NCBI GenBank assembly: GCA_021397835.1
Contig: JAJFZO010000581.1
Coordinates: forward strand, 992,001 to 1,056,000
Reading direction: 5' to 3'
Source: Moringa oleifera
Taxonomy: Eukaryota; Streptophyta; Magnoliopsida; Brassicales; Moringaceae
Length of the DNA stretch: 64,000 nt
Shown: positions 14,179 to 27,900 of the stretch, in pieces
Numbering within the stretch: position 1 is the first letter of the stretch
Layout: every line of letters begins with the position of its first letter
Notes under the pieces: generated by a model
Told to the model about the DNA's origin: nothing
Seen by the model: the letters and a program-made list of their open reading frames with translations, nothing else
Database searches by the model: none
Translations under genes and position numbers: made by a program

Positions 14179-17100
14179 CCCGGTGAAGGGATCACAGTGG
14201 ACGAAGGGATACAGTTGGCATTTCCTGAGTTATGCTGGATAAAGATGTAAATATGTCTCAACTGTCTTTGGCGGGAGCGAAAGCGGTTGAAAGGGTAAAG
14301 AGTAGGAAAAAAAAAAAAACTGGTAGGAAAGGGGGACATTGATAGATTACCGGTATCTTTTGTGGCAAGACGCATACAATGTCTCACTTCTCTCTCTCTC
14401 TCTTTCTTTTTTTTGATTATTTAATTTCTTTATAATTATCTTTTTTTTAATGATAAAAAAGACTTTATAGAGTATTTTACCATAGATATTTATTGATTAC
14501 ATGCACAATGAATGCTTAATAAAGTTCAGCTATTCCTTTTCTTTATATAAAATTTAATAAGTTATTTCATTTTCCGTTGAATTGGCATTTTGATCATTGA
14601 ATAATGCAGAAAGGTAACCTTTTGTTGTTTTTTGTATTGATCACGACACAACCTCAATGGGTATGGCCTTGATAGAAATGACTCAAATTTTTGGAAGATT
14701 GCCAATTGGTGGCCTAAAGATTGGATTTGTCCAAATTTTCAATTTTTGAAAATGAAACTTGAATGCCTTCCCGGAATGACAAATACAGTGAGATGTTGAA
14801 TTGTGACTGTATAGTGGGGAAGGTTGAGGAGCCAAATGGCATGAAACAGGACAGTTTGAGATGATGATAATGCAAGTCTGATCGGAAAATCTAGCTGTCA
14901 AGTTGCCCCTACATAAGGGAAATGTTTCTCGTCTTTTGCATTTTCTCAAAGGCCAAACAGACTATTCAAACCCCTGGAAAATTAACGCGCAAACTTCCCA
15001 AAAAAAGAAGGGTCTTTGCATGCAGACAAAAACATTAAAGTAAAACAACGTATGGCACAAACTGTTCATAAATTATGTTCATTATTGCATGTTCACTGAC
15101 TTCCAACCTTGCATGTGTTCACATTAATAACCCCTCCTCCATAAAACAACACTCTCATTTATTCTCCAGCCAGCATGTAGGGTATGCTTGGGTTCTGAGA
15201 AAAACGTGAGGAAAATGAAAGAGAACCGTCTCTCTCTGCTTAGGGTAAGATAGAAAATCAGAAAAGTTAAAAAGAAACCCTTTTTCCTTTAGTTAAAAGA
15301 GGTACTACTTTAAATATGGTAATTCGATATGAGATGCAAGTGTATATATATATATGCACACACTAAAGTTTCTTAATTACAAGAACATTACTTTGCATCA
15401 CAAAATTATAAAGAGAGTACAAAGACAAAGATGTTGCGATTAATTAATTATTAATGCTAAGAAATGAATCGGGCCGGCCATGTGACTTCATTTATTCGTG
15501 TATTTGTATTGTATTTTAATGATTACTGTCCTGTTGACCTGTTCTACTCTCTCTGTGTACTTTTTTAGTTTTGCATGATTAATGGATCCTCATGATGAAT
15601 CAACAGATCCTTTTTATTCTTCTTTTGTATTAAAAGGAATTAATCATCTGTGTTAGGTATTAACACACTAATCTTCCCCCAGTTAGTCATAATAATAATG
15701 ATAATAATAAGATCGAGAATAATGGGAAAAGGGTAGTATGGGAAGTTGGAAAAAGGGGGGAGAGATAAAGATGAAGGTGTCTTACAGTATATACTTGACA
15801 TCAAAGAAAGCTGCAGTTGGTTTGTCTAGATGTAGAAAAAGTAAGCATAAACTAATGGAAAAAGGCAGAGTGGCGTTGTCTTCTCCAACTGACGCAGCTT
15901 TACACCTTTATGCCTTTGTCCCTTTGCCTTCTACCCTATCTGCCTTTTCACAATCAAAACCCAAAATAATAAAACTCCAACCACTCCTCTCTCCATTAAA
16001 AAAGAATTGAAGATGACCCATTAGTTTAATTAGCAGCAACATCAGACTAAGCAAAGCTTTTCATGGGGTTTAATTTTTTATTGCTTTAATTAGTTTTCTT
16101 AAATTAATTCCCAAGCTAATAAAACAAAACCATCCATGTGGTCTGTTTTGTTTTGTTTTCTTATGATAATCACGCCTACTGTTTCTAGGCAATATGCATT
16201 GATTCTTCACCTTAACAATTTGCCGGCTTCGGCCATCGACATCAATTAACCAAGATCCAGCTTTGCTCTCGTTTTACGTGGCGGCCGAAAGGGAATAAAG
16301 TGAAGGACGGTGTTGTTCATGAAGAAAAGTCTGAAACCTACTGTGTGTCTTTAAAGGCAAATTTAATGCAGCTTTTGACATGCTGTAGTTCACTGCATGC
16401 ATGCATGCATGATGGGTGCACGCACGCGCGCCACCTTATTTTCCTTTTTTTGAATATCGGGAAGAGCTCCTCCTTTATCTTCTTAGGTCCTTAACCACAT
16501 CGATCGACAGAAGAAAGTAAAGAAAAAGCAGAAGTCATTAATTAGATCATAAGATTAACGCGTTCTTGACCAAATGGTCTTGTAGTTGGTGCCATTGCTA
16601 GGGAGTTTCAAAGTTTCAAAGCCCACATTTTGGATCAAAAGCTTGAAAAAACTACGCAACTTATCGATTACTTACACATGATTTCTGATGCAAAACGCGT
16701 ATTGAATTAATACAAAGTCAAGAATTGACGAAAGGGGTAGTCTAGAGAAAAGGGACGTCGGCGGCGGGCTGGAGCCATGGGGGTTGAGTCCGATGGTCCA
16801 CCGGGATTGGACCCCTCAACCACCTCTCTAAAATCCGCAACCGTTAAAAAAGTTCCCAAACGGCGGTGCATGACTTGGCTACGAAATTTCTATGCTTTGC
16901 AAACGATGCCTTTTTGAAAAGCAAGACAAATGAGAGAAGACCCAATCCTTTTTTTTTTTTTTTTCCTTTCTTTGTGTTAATTAAAGGCGACAGCAACAGC
17001 ATGCATCAGCACCCTCAGCTAGTCATCACACAGACCTGCCCATTTTGTCCTTTCTCCAAAAATCTCTTTTAATCTTATCTTTTATCACTTTCAGGTCGTT

Positions 17101-19090
17101 TTTGCTCAATCCGATTATATTCACCCTTTCATATCCACCCTAACATCCATCTAATAAAAATTTGATCTTTCTTACTTAACCCTATCTGAAAGAGAAAGAT
17201 ATATATAAAAAAACATCTAATTTCCTTATGCATCTGTTTAATTATGAAATTGAATGACGATACCCATTTCCGTATTATGTTGAAGTTTGCTATAATGAAG
17301 AAGGCGAATCATAAAGGAGGGCTTATAATTTTATGAAAAAAGTGGTGACGACAATAAACCAATCTGCTCGGCCAAGGACCTTAAAATAAAGAAAGACAGA
17401 ATGATAGGCATGCATGGTTTGTATATCAGTTAAGGCAGGCAGCAGGGATCAACCGGCTCCGGTTATAGTTTAGCTTTTGTAATCTTGTCAAAGGAGAAGG
17501 CACAAGTAATAAGGTAGGCCCCCGTTTGGGTGTACCTAAACCCTTAAAAAGAAAAAGATTGTCTTCGAAGGAATACTCAGTGCATCCCACTTTTCCTGCT
17601 AACAGCAAAAGCAGAAGCTGACTTACTCACTTACCCGTTCCTCATCTTTCTTTAATTTTCTTTTCTTGTAGGAATAATGCAAGGTAGATAAAGGTGGACG
17701 AATAGCTGGATCTATATAGTTTTTTTAATCCATCCATTAACTTGATAAATACATCAGGGCATATCTTATATTAAATCTTGAGTAGTTTAGCTAGTAAGGA
17801 GCACTTGGGGGATAAAATAATGAAAGAAGTGATGAAGTTAAAAAGAGAGAGGCATGGAACAAGTAGATGACAAAGCAGAACATGCCTTTTGATTGCTCAT
17901 CTTTTTGTAGATATGCAGGCTTTTAGAGCACCATGCTTGCCTGTTCCCTCTCACTGTGTTTGAATTATTAATTGGGGGATTAGCTTTTTGATAAAGTGGG
18001 TGGGAGAGGAGGGCAATGATTCGGGGGCACACCTATGATAGCAAATTAGGGCACTTTTTGTTGATTAGGAGCACATGTTGCCCCATATTTGCCCTCTGAG
18101 TGAATTTAAAAAAACAAGTCTTTGCATATCATGTAGATATCCAATCTTCAACTTTTGGGGAACACTAAGAGAATTATTATTGTTGGCACTTGAATAATGG
18201 CTTCCGTGTGCAAAATAATGCACCAACATGCAGCATGATGAGGGTAATGCTGTAACTTCACACGGGTTGCTTCCGATAATCAAAAATGGTGGTTGTTTAC
18301 TGCTTTGCATATCTTATGATCTTGAAAAGGTGTGAGGATAATGCATGCATGAATGTACTGTGTAATATTATATTAAAGGAGGGATGGACCTGAGTGAAAA
18401 CCTGGAAGAGCATTCAAAGAGAGGGCATGTGATCAAATGCTGGACAGAGCTTTTAGGGAAAGGAACAGACACGTACTACGCCTCAAAAGGATGGGCGAAG
18501 GCACATAGTCCTTCATGAATCTCTAAGTTTGATTATGTATTTAGTATTGCAATTGGCAGTCTTGAAGAGTGATGCCTTTTGCATCTACTTGTTCTTTTAT
18601 AGGGTTGTGGGTATTGACTTATCAGTTTGTTGTATTCATGATTCCGAAAGTTGACAACTTTCTTATAGTTGTTATATGAATTATTTGTATATTTCCCTTT
18701 TCAGATTCTTGTTTCTCCATAAGCATGCCGTTATTATTGTTAATCTTAAGAAAATATATTCAGTCATATGCAACAAGTGGTAAAGTTTAATACTCTTTAA
18801 CATGACAACTAAGGGATCAACTGTGTAGAAATTTTCTTGCACCAAATGATAAAAACCAATATAAACTTGAAAGATACTTTTACAAGGTACAAGCTTTGAT
18901 TGCTGGATTTAAGTCAAAACCATGGCAGTACGTGGTATGCCTATTGTTAGCAAGACAGCAAGAATGAAACTTTCTTTGTTTGGAATGTTTGGTTTTCAAT
19001 TTGCTACTTCAAAGTTCAGAGCTTGAGTTCATCATTGGACCCAGTTTTTGGCCGGGTAGGCCTGGTCCTTCCCTTTCCATCGTCTGATTG
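14179..19090. other. intergenic region, no gene seen
   Basis: About 4.9 kb follow the SMAX1-type stop. The first few hundred bases probably carry its 3' UTR and poly(A) site. Open frames are short and unrecognised. Visible sequence features are a run of overlapping GCATGC/CATGCA units near 16,394-16,412 (RY-like, the core bound by B3 factors), a small GC-rich patch near 16,750-16,830, and poly-T runs. I see no RNA gene or transposon ends. Confidence 0.55.
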
Positions 19091-19102
19091 AAATATATAG
19101 AC

Positions 19103-19284
19103 TGGGCCAATGAATGAGAATTCGTCTACTTTGGGCCTATGCTAATTGCGTCGCTAATATGTTGAAATGAAGCAAGTCAGAGTGTTGGATTAATGGACTA
19201 GTCTCGGTTAATTGTTGCGGCAGCATGGGCTTTAAACTGTCAACAGTTGAACTTTGAGCTCTACCTGAGCAACTGTTGAGCCCA
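19103..19284 (+). promoter_or_regulatory. cluster of site II (TGGGCY) elements upstream of SCY1
   Basis: Four TGGGCC/TGGGCT cores lie within about 280 bp of the SCY1 start codon: 19103-19108, 19132-19137, 19226-19231, and one on the opposite strand at 19279-19284. Site II elements bind TCP factors and are typical of plant housekeeping and organelle-biogenesis promoters, which fits a plastid translocon gene. Function here is inferred. Confidence 0.5.
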
Positions 19285-19379
19285 GCCTTGTTCAGTTACA
19301 GCCACACCCCTTTAGCCAAAAGAAATTGAGAACAGAACAAGGAAGAAGAACGACCGACCAACAAAATTAGGAGAGGATA

Positions 19380-22300
19380 ATGTTGATAACGGTCAGCGAA
19401 GCTTCCTCTTGTTCTCCGCTTTGCTTCAACTTCTCTAGTCTCTCTCACCTCAATCTCAAGCACTCTTCAAGACTCAGAACCTCTATCTACAGAGCTAGTT
19501 TTGGTGCCCAGAGCAAACCCAACAGGAGCCGTAGTAAATCATGGAACGTTGGCCTTCTTTATAGTTTTAGCCGGTATTTTTGGCAAATCCTTTTAGGTTT
19601 CTCATTAAAATCCAATAGACACCCTTCAGTTTTGCATTTTTCTCTCATATAATTTGCCTTTGCAATTTCTACTAAATAGTTTTTTGATTTTGAATATGCT
19701 TGTGTCATTAGCCTATCTCAGCTTATAATCCCCATTAGAAGTTCATTTGGTGTTATGTGCTGAATATAAATATGATTCTCGTGCGGAAAATGATGCCTTG
19801 GTCGTGCATTTCTTGTTTTCGAGGCAAATTCTTATAATCAAGAATCCCCAATTTATTGCATGCGATAGGGCTAAAGTGACTGAGGTTGGTTGCTGTAAGA
19901 ATTTGACAAAAATACAAATGCTTTGTATACTTCGTAAGTCGTGAGTTTAAGCGCTTTGAAATTTCCTATGTCTATCCATAGTGTGGACAACAGAACGCAG
20001 TGAAATTTTTCTTTGTCAGTTCTAAACATTTGCCAGAAATGGGGTTACTTTGAAGTTGTGATATTAAATCTTGCTGATTGAAATTCCTTGGCAGCTCTGA
20101 AAGTGTAGTTTTTGATCCCTTGGGTATCCATCCAGATGTATCTTCTGGTCTATCTAGTGCTTGGGAAAGTTTTCAGACCTTGTTATCGCCAAACTTTCTC
20201 AGCAGTTCAAGTACAAAAAAGGATAAACTTTCATCTGCTCGTGGGGTGGCAGGTTCTTTTCTTAGCTTTTTGAATTTTTTGCCTTACATTCAAATGGCAG
20301 CACACTTCTATAGCATTTACCAATTTATGAGAGTACTTTGACTTTGCCAGCTGCTATTGAGGACAGTTCCATTGATTTTGGGGACTTCTTCAAAGGCCCA
20401 TTACCAGGAAAGTTTCTCAAGCTTTTGGGGTATTTAGCCCTATCTCGACTTGGAATATATATCCCTCTTGGTGGGGTTAACCGGGAAGCATTTGTTGGTA
20501 ATTTGGATCAGAATAGCTTATTGGGCACCTTGGATTCCTTTTCTGGGGGAGGCATTGGTAGACTCGGAATATGTTCTCTAGGTATTGTTCCCTTTATCAA
20601 TGCACAGATTGTGTTTCAGCTTCTCGCGCAAATTTATCCCAAGTTGCAAAATCTTCAGAAAAGAGAAGGTGAAGCAGGAAGAAAAAAGATTCTTGAGTAT
20701 ACCAGATATGCTTCAGTTGCATTTGCTGTAGTACAGGTGAAGAACTCTACCCTGGTCCAACATTGCAGGCTGGTTAACTTGTCAAGATGCTTCGAATGAC
20801 CCACCTGTGTCAAGATTCTCGGTTGTTTGGGATTAATGATTTCCTTGTTTACGTAGTTCGCTGCTTTTGAAAATAGAAGATTTAAATGGTATATCTTGTA
20901 CTAATTTTGAATTATTTGCAGAATCAGAATGGAACTGAACTAATTTAGAAAGTCTCTTTATTATTTCTTTCTTCTTGTGATATGAAAGAAATGGATTAAT
21001 CCATTTTATTCAAAAGAGTTGCAAATATAGTTTCAAAACACCGCAAACTGCATTATAGTATTATGTGATGGAAAAGTTTTCGGCAATTGAGTCTTGAGTT
21101 ATTAAGCTGGTAGCCGCCATTTCATGTGTAGATCAAATATATCAAAAATGTCTTGTGGAGATGCTAGATAAAAAACATCATTTCCTGAAAATTTCTGACT
21201 TATATCAATGTCTCAATTTAAAATCATGTCCTCTACATGGTACTATCTTTATCATGTTATGTTGATGAGCTTTGCTAATCGTATTCTTGTGCATGATCTC
21301 GTCTTCTTGGCAGGCAATTGGGCAAGTGGTTTTCCTTCGTCCATATGTCAATGACTTCAGTACGGAGTGGGTTCTCTCCTCCGTTACTTTATTGACGCTT
21401 GGCTCTGTACTAACAACATATATTGGGGAGCAGATCTCTGATCTAAAACTCGGAAATGGCACATCTCTTTTGATATTCACAAACATTATCTCCTACTTGC
21501 CAGCATCTTTTGGCAGGACTGCCGCACAAGCCTTACAGGACGGTAACTACATCGGGCTAATCACCATCATTATCTCCTTTCTCTTATTAGTCCTTGGAAT
21601 TGTATATGTTCAGGTAATTTGTTACTTACCTTGTATAGTAAAACTTGAATTAGCAGAAGCAAAGAAATCGTGATAGTTATAATTGGCAAAGGGTTTCAGG
21701 AAGCAGAGAGGAAAATTCCACTCAACTATGCCTCAAGATATACCAGCAAAAGTGGAGGGCTTCAAAAATCTGCATACCTACCCTTTAAGGTTTTGTTCTC
21801 AGCTCTCTCTTTATGTCTCTCTGCTTCTGATAGCCTTAATGCGCTAGTGTGGTTTACATATATGTGGATGTAAAGCTCCCTTTTCTTTTGTTTTGGATGG
21901 GGTCAAGTTGTGATGCTTGTACATCTTCTTCATTGATAATCAATTTTGCAGGTCAATAGTTCTGGAGTGATGCCAATCATATTCTCTACATCATCATTGG
22001 CTCTTCCTGGTACTCTAGCACGGTTCACTGGTATTGCCACACTAAAGAATGCTGCAGTGGCTTTGAATCCAGGGGGTAAGTTTTGTACCTCTCACTAGTA
22101 AGGAGTTATAGAAGCATGAGATATATCAGCTCATATTAACTGCTTAACTATATATTTTAGTTTTCTGCTGCAAAACATGTCTGTCATGAATATCGTTTCA
22201 AATTCTATCAGTATATTCTATAGAAATTTGGTGTCATGTAAAATTTTGGTTGGAGAGTAGACATCCATGTGCTTCTCTAAAAGTATTGGAAGATTGCACA

Positions 22301-23968
22301 AGATTAGAGCTCTTTGCTAGTCTTTAGGCATCTTTGGTGACCTTGGAAGGATGATAGGTCAATTGGTTTTATTACTCCTTAAGAGAGAGCTGCATGCTAT
22401 TTAGTGTTCATCGTAGTAGACTGGCTCTGTCCTTGCATCCCTGTCTGGATATGGTGATTAAGGAATCCTCTATGCTAATTTAGTGTTCATGGTAGTGTTC
22501 AACCAATGTGATTTTCTTTCTTGGAGTGTTAATGAAACTATACAAGCATCCGGTTATCTACTTGAAAAACGAATAAAATAATTCATACATTCAGGACATT
22601 GGCAATTGGCAATTGGCGGGTGATTGAAACCTAACTTGATGGGAATATTTCTAGGTTCTCTCTATCTTCCTACCAACATCCTTCTAATAGCCTTCTTCAA
22701 TTACTATTACACGTTCCTCCAACTGGACCCTGATGATGTGAGTGAACAGTTGAAACGCCAAGGTGCATCTATTCCTCTCGTCCGACCGGGCAAAAGTACA
22801 GGCGTATTTCTTAAAACGGTAATCTTCTTTCTCCACAAGTGTTTTGTTACTCATTATAGCTCCTATTGATTGAACAACATGTACTTTCAGTTACTGCAAT
22901 TGAATGTGCCTGCTTAAGCCAGAACATGGTTTGAAATACATTAGATCATTGACATTTAAGGAGTTCCTTCCCAAAAATCAGCTAAGCCCTGATCCCAAAC
23001 TGATTGGGTTGGCTGAGTAGATTATGTTCCTCCTCCCTATTTGATCTAAGGGCATGCCAGAAATTACCTAGTGATCATGATATGTGTTACTGGACCAAAC
23101 TAGTCACATGTTGTGTGCTGCTTGTTACCTGTGGCTGTCTCATTTTCTTCAGAAAATAAATCTAAAGCTCAAAGAACATAATCCACATTTTGGACTGTCA
23201 TAGAACTCTTGTAGCCACCTATCTTAACGGGGTGTCCAAATGTTTCTGAAAGACATTATATTCACCTTAACATAGAAACTGAGATGATTCCCATTGTCTT
23301 CTATTTAAAGGAAGTCTAATTGCTTTTCTAAGTGTGTGTAGAATAAAGATTCCATTTTTCTTCTTTTTAATTTCAATGAATTATGTGTTTGCAATGCTTT
23401 ATGTTGGTAATTCTCTTCAATTGCTAGAAATGTCCAAGGAACTGTTATTTGACCTTTTTATACCGAATACTGACTGATATTTAGTCATATGCTCTCCATC
23501 CTTTTACTTTCTCATTTTAAATGACGGTATTGATCCTCATAATTTCACGCGGGGATGGGGCTGGGCAGAGAATGCTTGGCCCATCTCTGTCCTACAACCC
23601 AGATATCTATGAAATCATCCTCATGAATGACTATCATTCAACACCTCTGCCACAAACCAAGCAGTCCATAGGGCTGTTTACAATCTCGCCTCTGATGCCC
23701 TCAACATAATTTTGGAGTATTCATGTGCTGTTGTGGTTGGATTTAGGTTCTCAGTCGGATATCAGTTCTCGGTTCAGCATTTTTGGCAATTCTCGCTGCT
23801 GGTCCTGCTGTGGTGGAACAAATCACACACTTAACTGCATTCCGGGGATTTGCGGGAACTTCTGTTCTCATTCTTGTCGGATGTGCAACAGATACTGCAA
23901 GAAAAGTTCAAGCAGAGATAATATCTCAGAAGTATAAGAATATAGAGTTCTATAATTTTGACAGGTAA
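19380..23968 (+). CDS. SCY1: plastid SecY protein translocase subunit, SCY1 type
   Basis: Eight exons join in frame to about 545 residues: 19380-19573, 20095-20252, 20351-20736, 21314-21613, 21700-21789, 21952-22075, 22655-22818 and 23747-23968. The Ser/Arg-rich N-terminus (about 60 residues) looks like a plastid transit peptide. The rest is a SecY channel with about ten membrane helices; stretches such as LSRLGIYIPLGGVNREAF, GICSLGIVPFINAQI, LKLGNGTSLLIF and GVMPIIFSTSSLALP are close to land-plant SCY1. SCY1 with SECE1 forms the thylakoid channel that works with cpSecA1 and Alb3; SCY2 serves the inner envelope and is more divergent. The choice of SCY1 rests on the high similarity I recall and on its Arabidopsis neighbour being TPS11. 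The exon 1 donor (CG|GTATTT at 19573/19574) was chosen because it alone gives the right phase. The C-terminus is a few residues shorter than in Arabidopsis. Confidence 0.92.
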
Positions 23969-24946
23969 AAAGATCCATAAACCAGAGAGCACATTGAAGG
24001 CCAGAAAGGGATGGAAAACCCTTTGATAGGTTTATTTTCTGTATGATAATTTCTCATATAAGTGGCATGGTAATACTTAGCTTGTCACAAGAATTCATCC
24101 GCTGCTGTTATCCATTTCCCATGTTTTGGTGCCTGTACATAATGCTGCCCTGCAGCCACAATTGCTTTATTAAATCTCTGAGGTACTTGGAAAGTGTTGG
24201 TACGGTTGATGAACCAGTTTTGCTGCCCATCTGGTCCAATGAAGACATCTTAGTTTGCATGTTGTAGTTAAATCTGCTAAAAAGGGTTTACTAGTGTCCT
24301 GTCTCTGTATCGGACATTTGCATGCCCCTTTTTTTACTTGGATTGCAGAATGCGACAGTAGTGTATGAATTTCATTCTTCTGCTCAATGAAGACATCGAT
24401 TGGTTGATTAATTGTCTCTAGATACGTGAAGTTAGATATAAGACGGCAGAAAATGATAGACAAACACATTAAATTTGGTGCGAGTTTTGGCCTGCTGGGA
24501 AAATTCAGATTCAAACTGGGCAGCTCTGAACTTAAACAGAGTGCTGAGCATAAACATGTGTACTTTTCAGGCGCCGTGGATGCAAACTCTGAAAAGAAAC
24601 GAGTCTATAGATGTACAATTTTCAAGTTAAATAGACACTAAACTGACAGTTCAATAATCTGTTTGAAAGCCACTGCTCATAGTAAGACAATTGTTGTAGT
24701 CAACAGATTTCTGAAACTTGCAGTTAACAACATTACTTAATAATATACAAACATTCATTTTGGTATACCTTTTCTCCAACATTCTTTTCTTCTCTCCTGC
24801 ACGGCAATAATTTCTTCCTTCAGACCTTATGGGCCAGTATCAGCTTGTTAGGCAAACATTTGCTTGGCATGTGAGAAGGTTTTCTGGTAAAAATGTTTTA
24901 CCCTCAGCACAAGAAGCTAAACTATATGCTTGCCTATCACAGAAAA
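23969..24946. other. convergent intergenic region between SCY1 and CNGC17
   Basis: About 980 bp separate the SCY1 stop from the CNGC17 stop; the two genes point at each other. It should contain both 3' UTRs. Small open frames on both strands resemble no known protein. Confidence 0.6.
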
Positions 24947-27900
24947 CTAATCATCATCAGGTTCAGCAGAAAAATCAGGCTCTTCAGGCTTCTGCAATCT
25001 TGGCATCTCAACATCTTTGATTTTCTGAGCTCCTCTTCTTGTGTTAGCAGCAAATCTTGAAGCCAGTATAGTGACTCCAAGATTCAGCTTTGCCTGAGAA
25101 GGATTTGGGCCAGCAGAGAATTGTTCCTGCTCTTGCCCTGTTTCATCACCCTCTTTCTCATCATAAGTAAAGGATTCTATCATGGTGAGATTATTTTCAA
25201 CCATTCTTCTCTTATATCGACGCCAAGCAACTTGTATGAAGCAGGCAGCCCATGTCCTCCAATGGTGGGAATAAAAGCGAAAAGTGTGTTGGAGCTTCTT
25301 ACTGTGGAGGCGTCTAAATTGGTTAGCTACAAACTTAAGATCTTCAGCTCGTAGGGCAAATGCTTCAACTTCAACCAATGCTCTAACTGTTCTAGTTGAG
25401 GAAGGCAAGTTTAAGGTGGATTTTGGGAGCAAAGCCCATGCGAGTAGTTCCTCACCACAAAAATCTCCGGGTCGCAATGTAATTGAGTTGAAGAAACCAG
25501 TCCGGCCTCCATTAGTTGTAGAACTCTCCAGTCTACCTCTGATGATAAAGAGCATCTCTGTTACAGGGTCACCCTCACGGACAAGATAGGTGCCTTCAGT
25601 GCATAAGGAAGACACCAGCCGCTCACATATTGCATCAAGCAGCTGATCATCCATCTGTGAGAAGAAGGGGACCTACAAATGAGAAAAGCATACGGGTTAT
25701 CCTGATGATAGAGAAAGTGAACTCTGGATGATAAGTGACTAACATGTCTAGTAAAGATAAATTACCAAAACTCCTTCGAAGTTTCTATCAGAACAACAGT
25801 TGCATCCTTCTATTATAGAAACTAATACTTCTAACAAAAAAATATGACAAAACTTCGTATACAAGTTACGTTATTACATCAACTTTGATCATACTATCAG
25901 ATCCTTCCAAATTGCAAATTAACCTTTATTATATGTAGGAAGAGGTTAAAATCTATCACTCAGAAATAATTTATAAAATTCCTTCAGTTTAAGTTAAACA
26001 AATAATTTTCTATAAGAGGTGAGGTCAGTACTCTGGACAGGTGTACTGGCACTGCCCCGGACAAAAAAATATCTTCTGAGGAAGATAAAAACGAAAAACA
26101 AACTCACAAAGAAATTAAATGCACAAGTCTTACAACCCTGTTCCATGCATGTGTTCTCAAAGACAGAAGCCAAGCAACCGATTTTATTCAACTTGTGAAG
26201 CTACTAGTAATGACATTGCCCACAAGAAGGACAGCTGTTCCAAGAAGGATAAAAATCATAGGCTAACTCATGATAAAAATAAATGCACAGTTTTGAGAAC
26301 CATGGTGAATATGCATTCTGGGAGTCATGATCTTAACTAACACTATTCAACTAATGAACAGATGATGAGTAATGTGAATGCATGCTTTGGTGCATACAGG
26401 CTACGCCTGAATCCGAAGAAAATTTTTGGTTTCTTGTACAAGTTGCACATTAGCATAAGATTCTCCAGACATGCCACTCCATGTGATCAATATGGCCAAA
26501 TGTCCCTAAGAACAGTCTCCCAACAAAAGCAACAGTGAACAAATCAGTGCAGCATTTAAATCTTTGTGAGATGAGAAAATCTCTACAGAAACTTACACGT
26601 CGAACAAGGTCCAAGCACAGATGGCTTTGAATATCACGGCGAAGATCAGCAGGTAAGCCATGCAGGATTGCTTCTTCATCAACTCCTCTCGTTGCAAGCC
26701 ACTTATATTGAACAAAACGTCTAACACGGTGCTTCAGATCATCTGGAAGCTGACGATGCCTCATCCATTCCTCAGTGTCTCTCCTTTTAAGTCTCCATTC
26801 CTCAAGCCTCACAGTGATAGATTGCAAATATGTCTACAGTATGAAGAAAACCATGCAGAAACAAAAAGCATAATATTACAAACTTAGGAGGATCAATTAT
26901 TCTAAATTTTAATTCACATGTTAATGGGCAGGGCGACAGAGAAAGAAAGAAATTAGTGACACATGCTGACTCAGAAAGATAAACAAGAGATTGGTACTGT
27001 ATCTATGCTCATCACTTCCCCAATGAAAAATAAATTGCAGAAATTATGGGGCAAATTCTTTTGATAGTGCAAGGCAAGGCTGGAAGAGGGAAAAGAAGAA
27101 ACATATCCTTTGACTTTCTGGAGACAAACAAGTCAAAATTATGCAAAGATGTCTTTTAACATTCACAGAAAAGAATGATAATAATAAATGAAGAAACAAC
27201 TTTTGACAAGGCTCTAATAACTCATTGATTTGAAGGTCAATGATACAACATGAATACCTGCATATTCCCTATCAAATGGGCAAATAGAACAAGACCCAAA
27301 ATAGCAATAAGCACAGCAAATGAGGTCTCTCCAATGAATGTGGTTGTTGACAGGTTCTGCCCATATGAACTGAGACAATAAGAAGCAAAATTGAAGTATC
27401 AATATCTGTAAACAAAAAAACATATGATACGACTTCATTTTTCTTTGCCTTTTTCTCACAACCCTATGAAGGGGGATTTACATGTAACAATAGTTCAATC
27501 AATTATTTGACAAAGAGCACAACTGCCCTGGTCATAATAGTGTTTTGTGGCATTGTGATCAGTTTCTCATCACTTGTGCACCATAGATTTAGAGTAACTA
27601 GAGATTCAAAACAACTCAAAAAAAAAAAGATGAGATAGTATGCACTCAGAATCCACTAAGTGTCTCAACTATTCCTACAGCCCGAAAAGTGAGAGTCAAT
27701 TTCCAGTTCACATAATAGCATGGCAAGAGGGAAAAAAAAAAAAAAAACTGTCATCCAATATCATCCCACGTAAGTAAGATTCCACATTAAACACAAAATC
27801 AGTTTCTTTGTTTTCTAAGGTAGAAAATTAAATTAAGCCTCCACTTTCTTATTCATTTAACATGCATACCTGCAGAAGAGAGTATCTTTCTTGTGAATCA

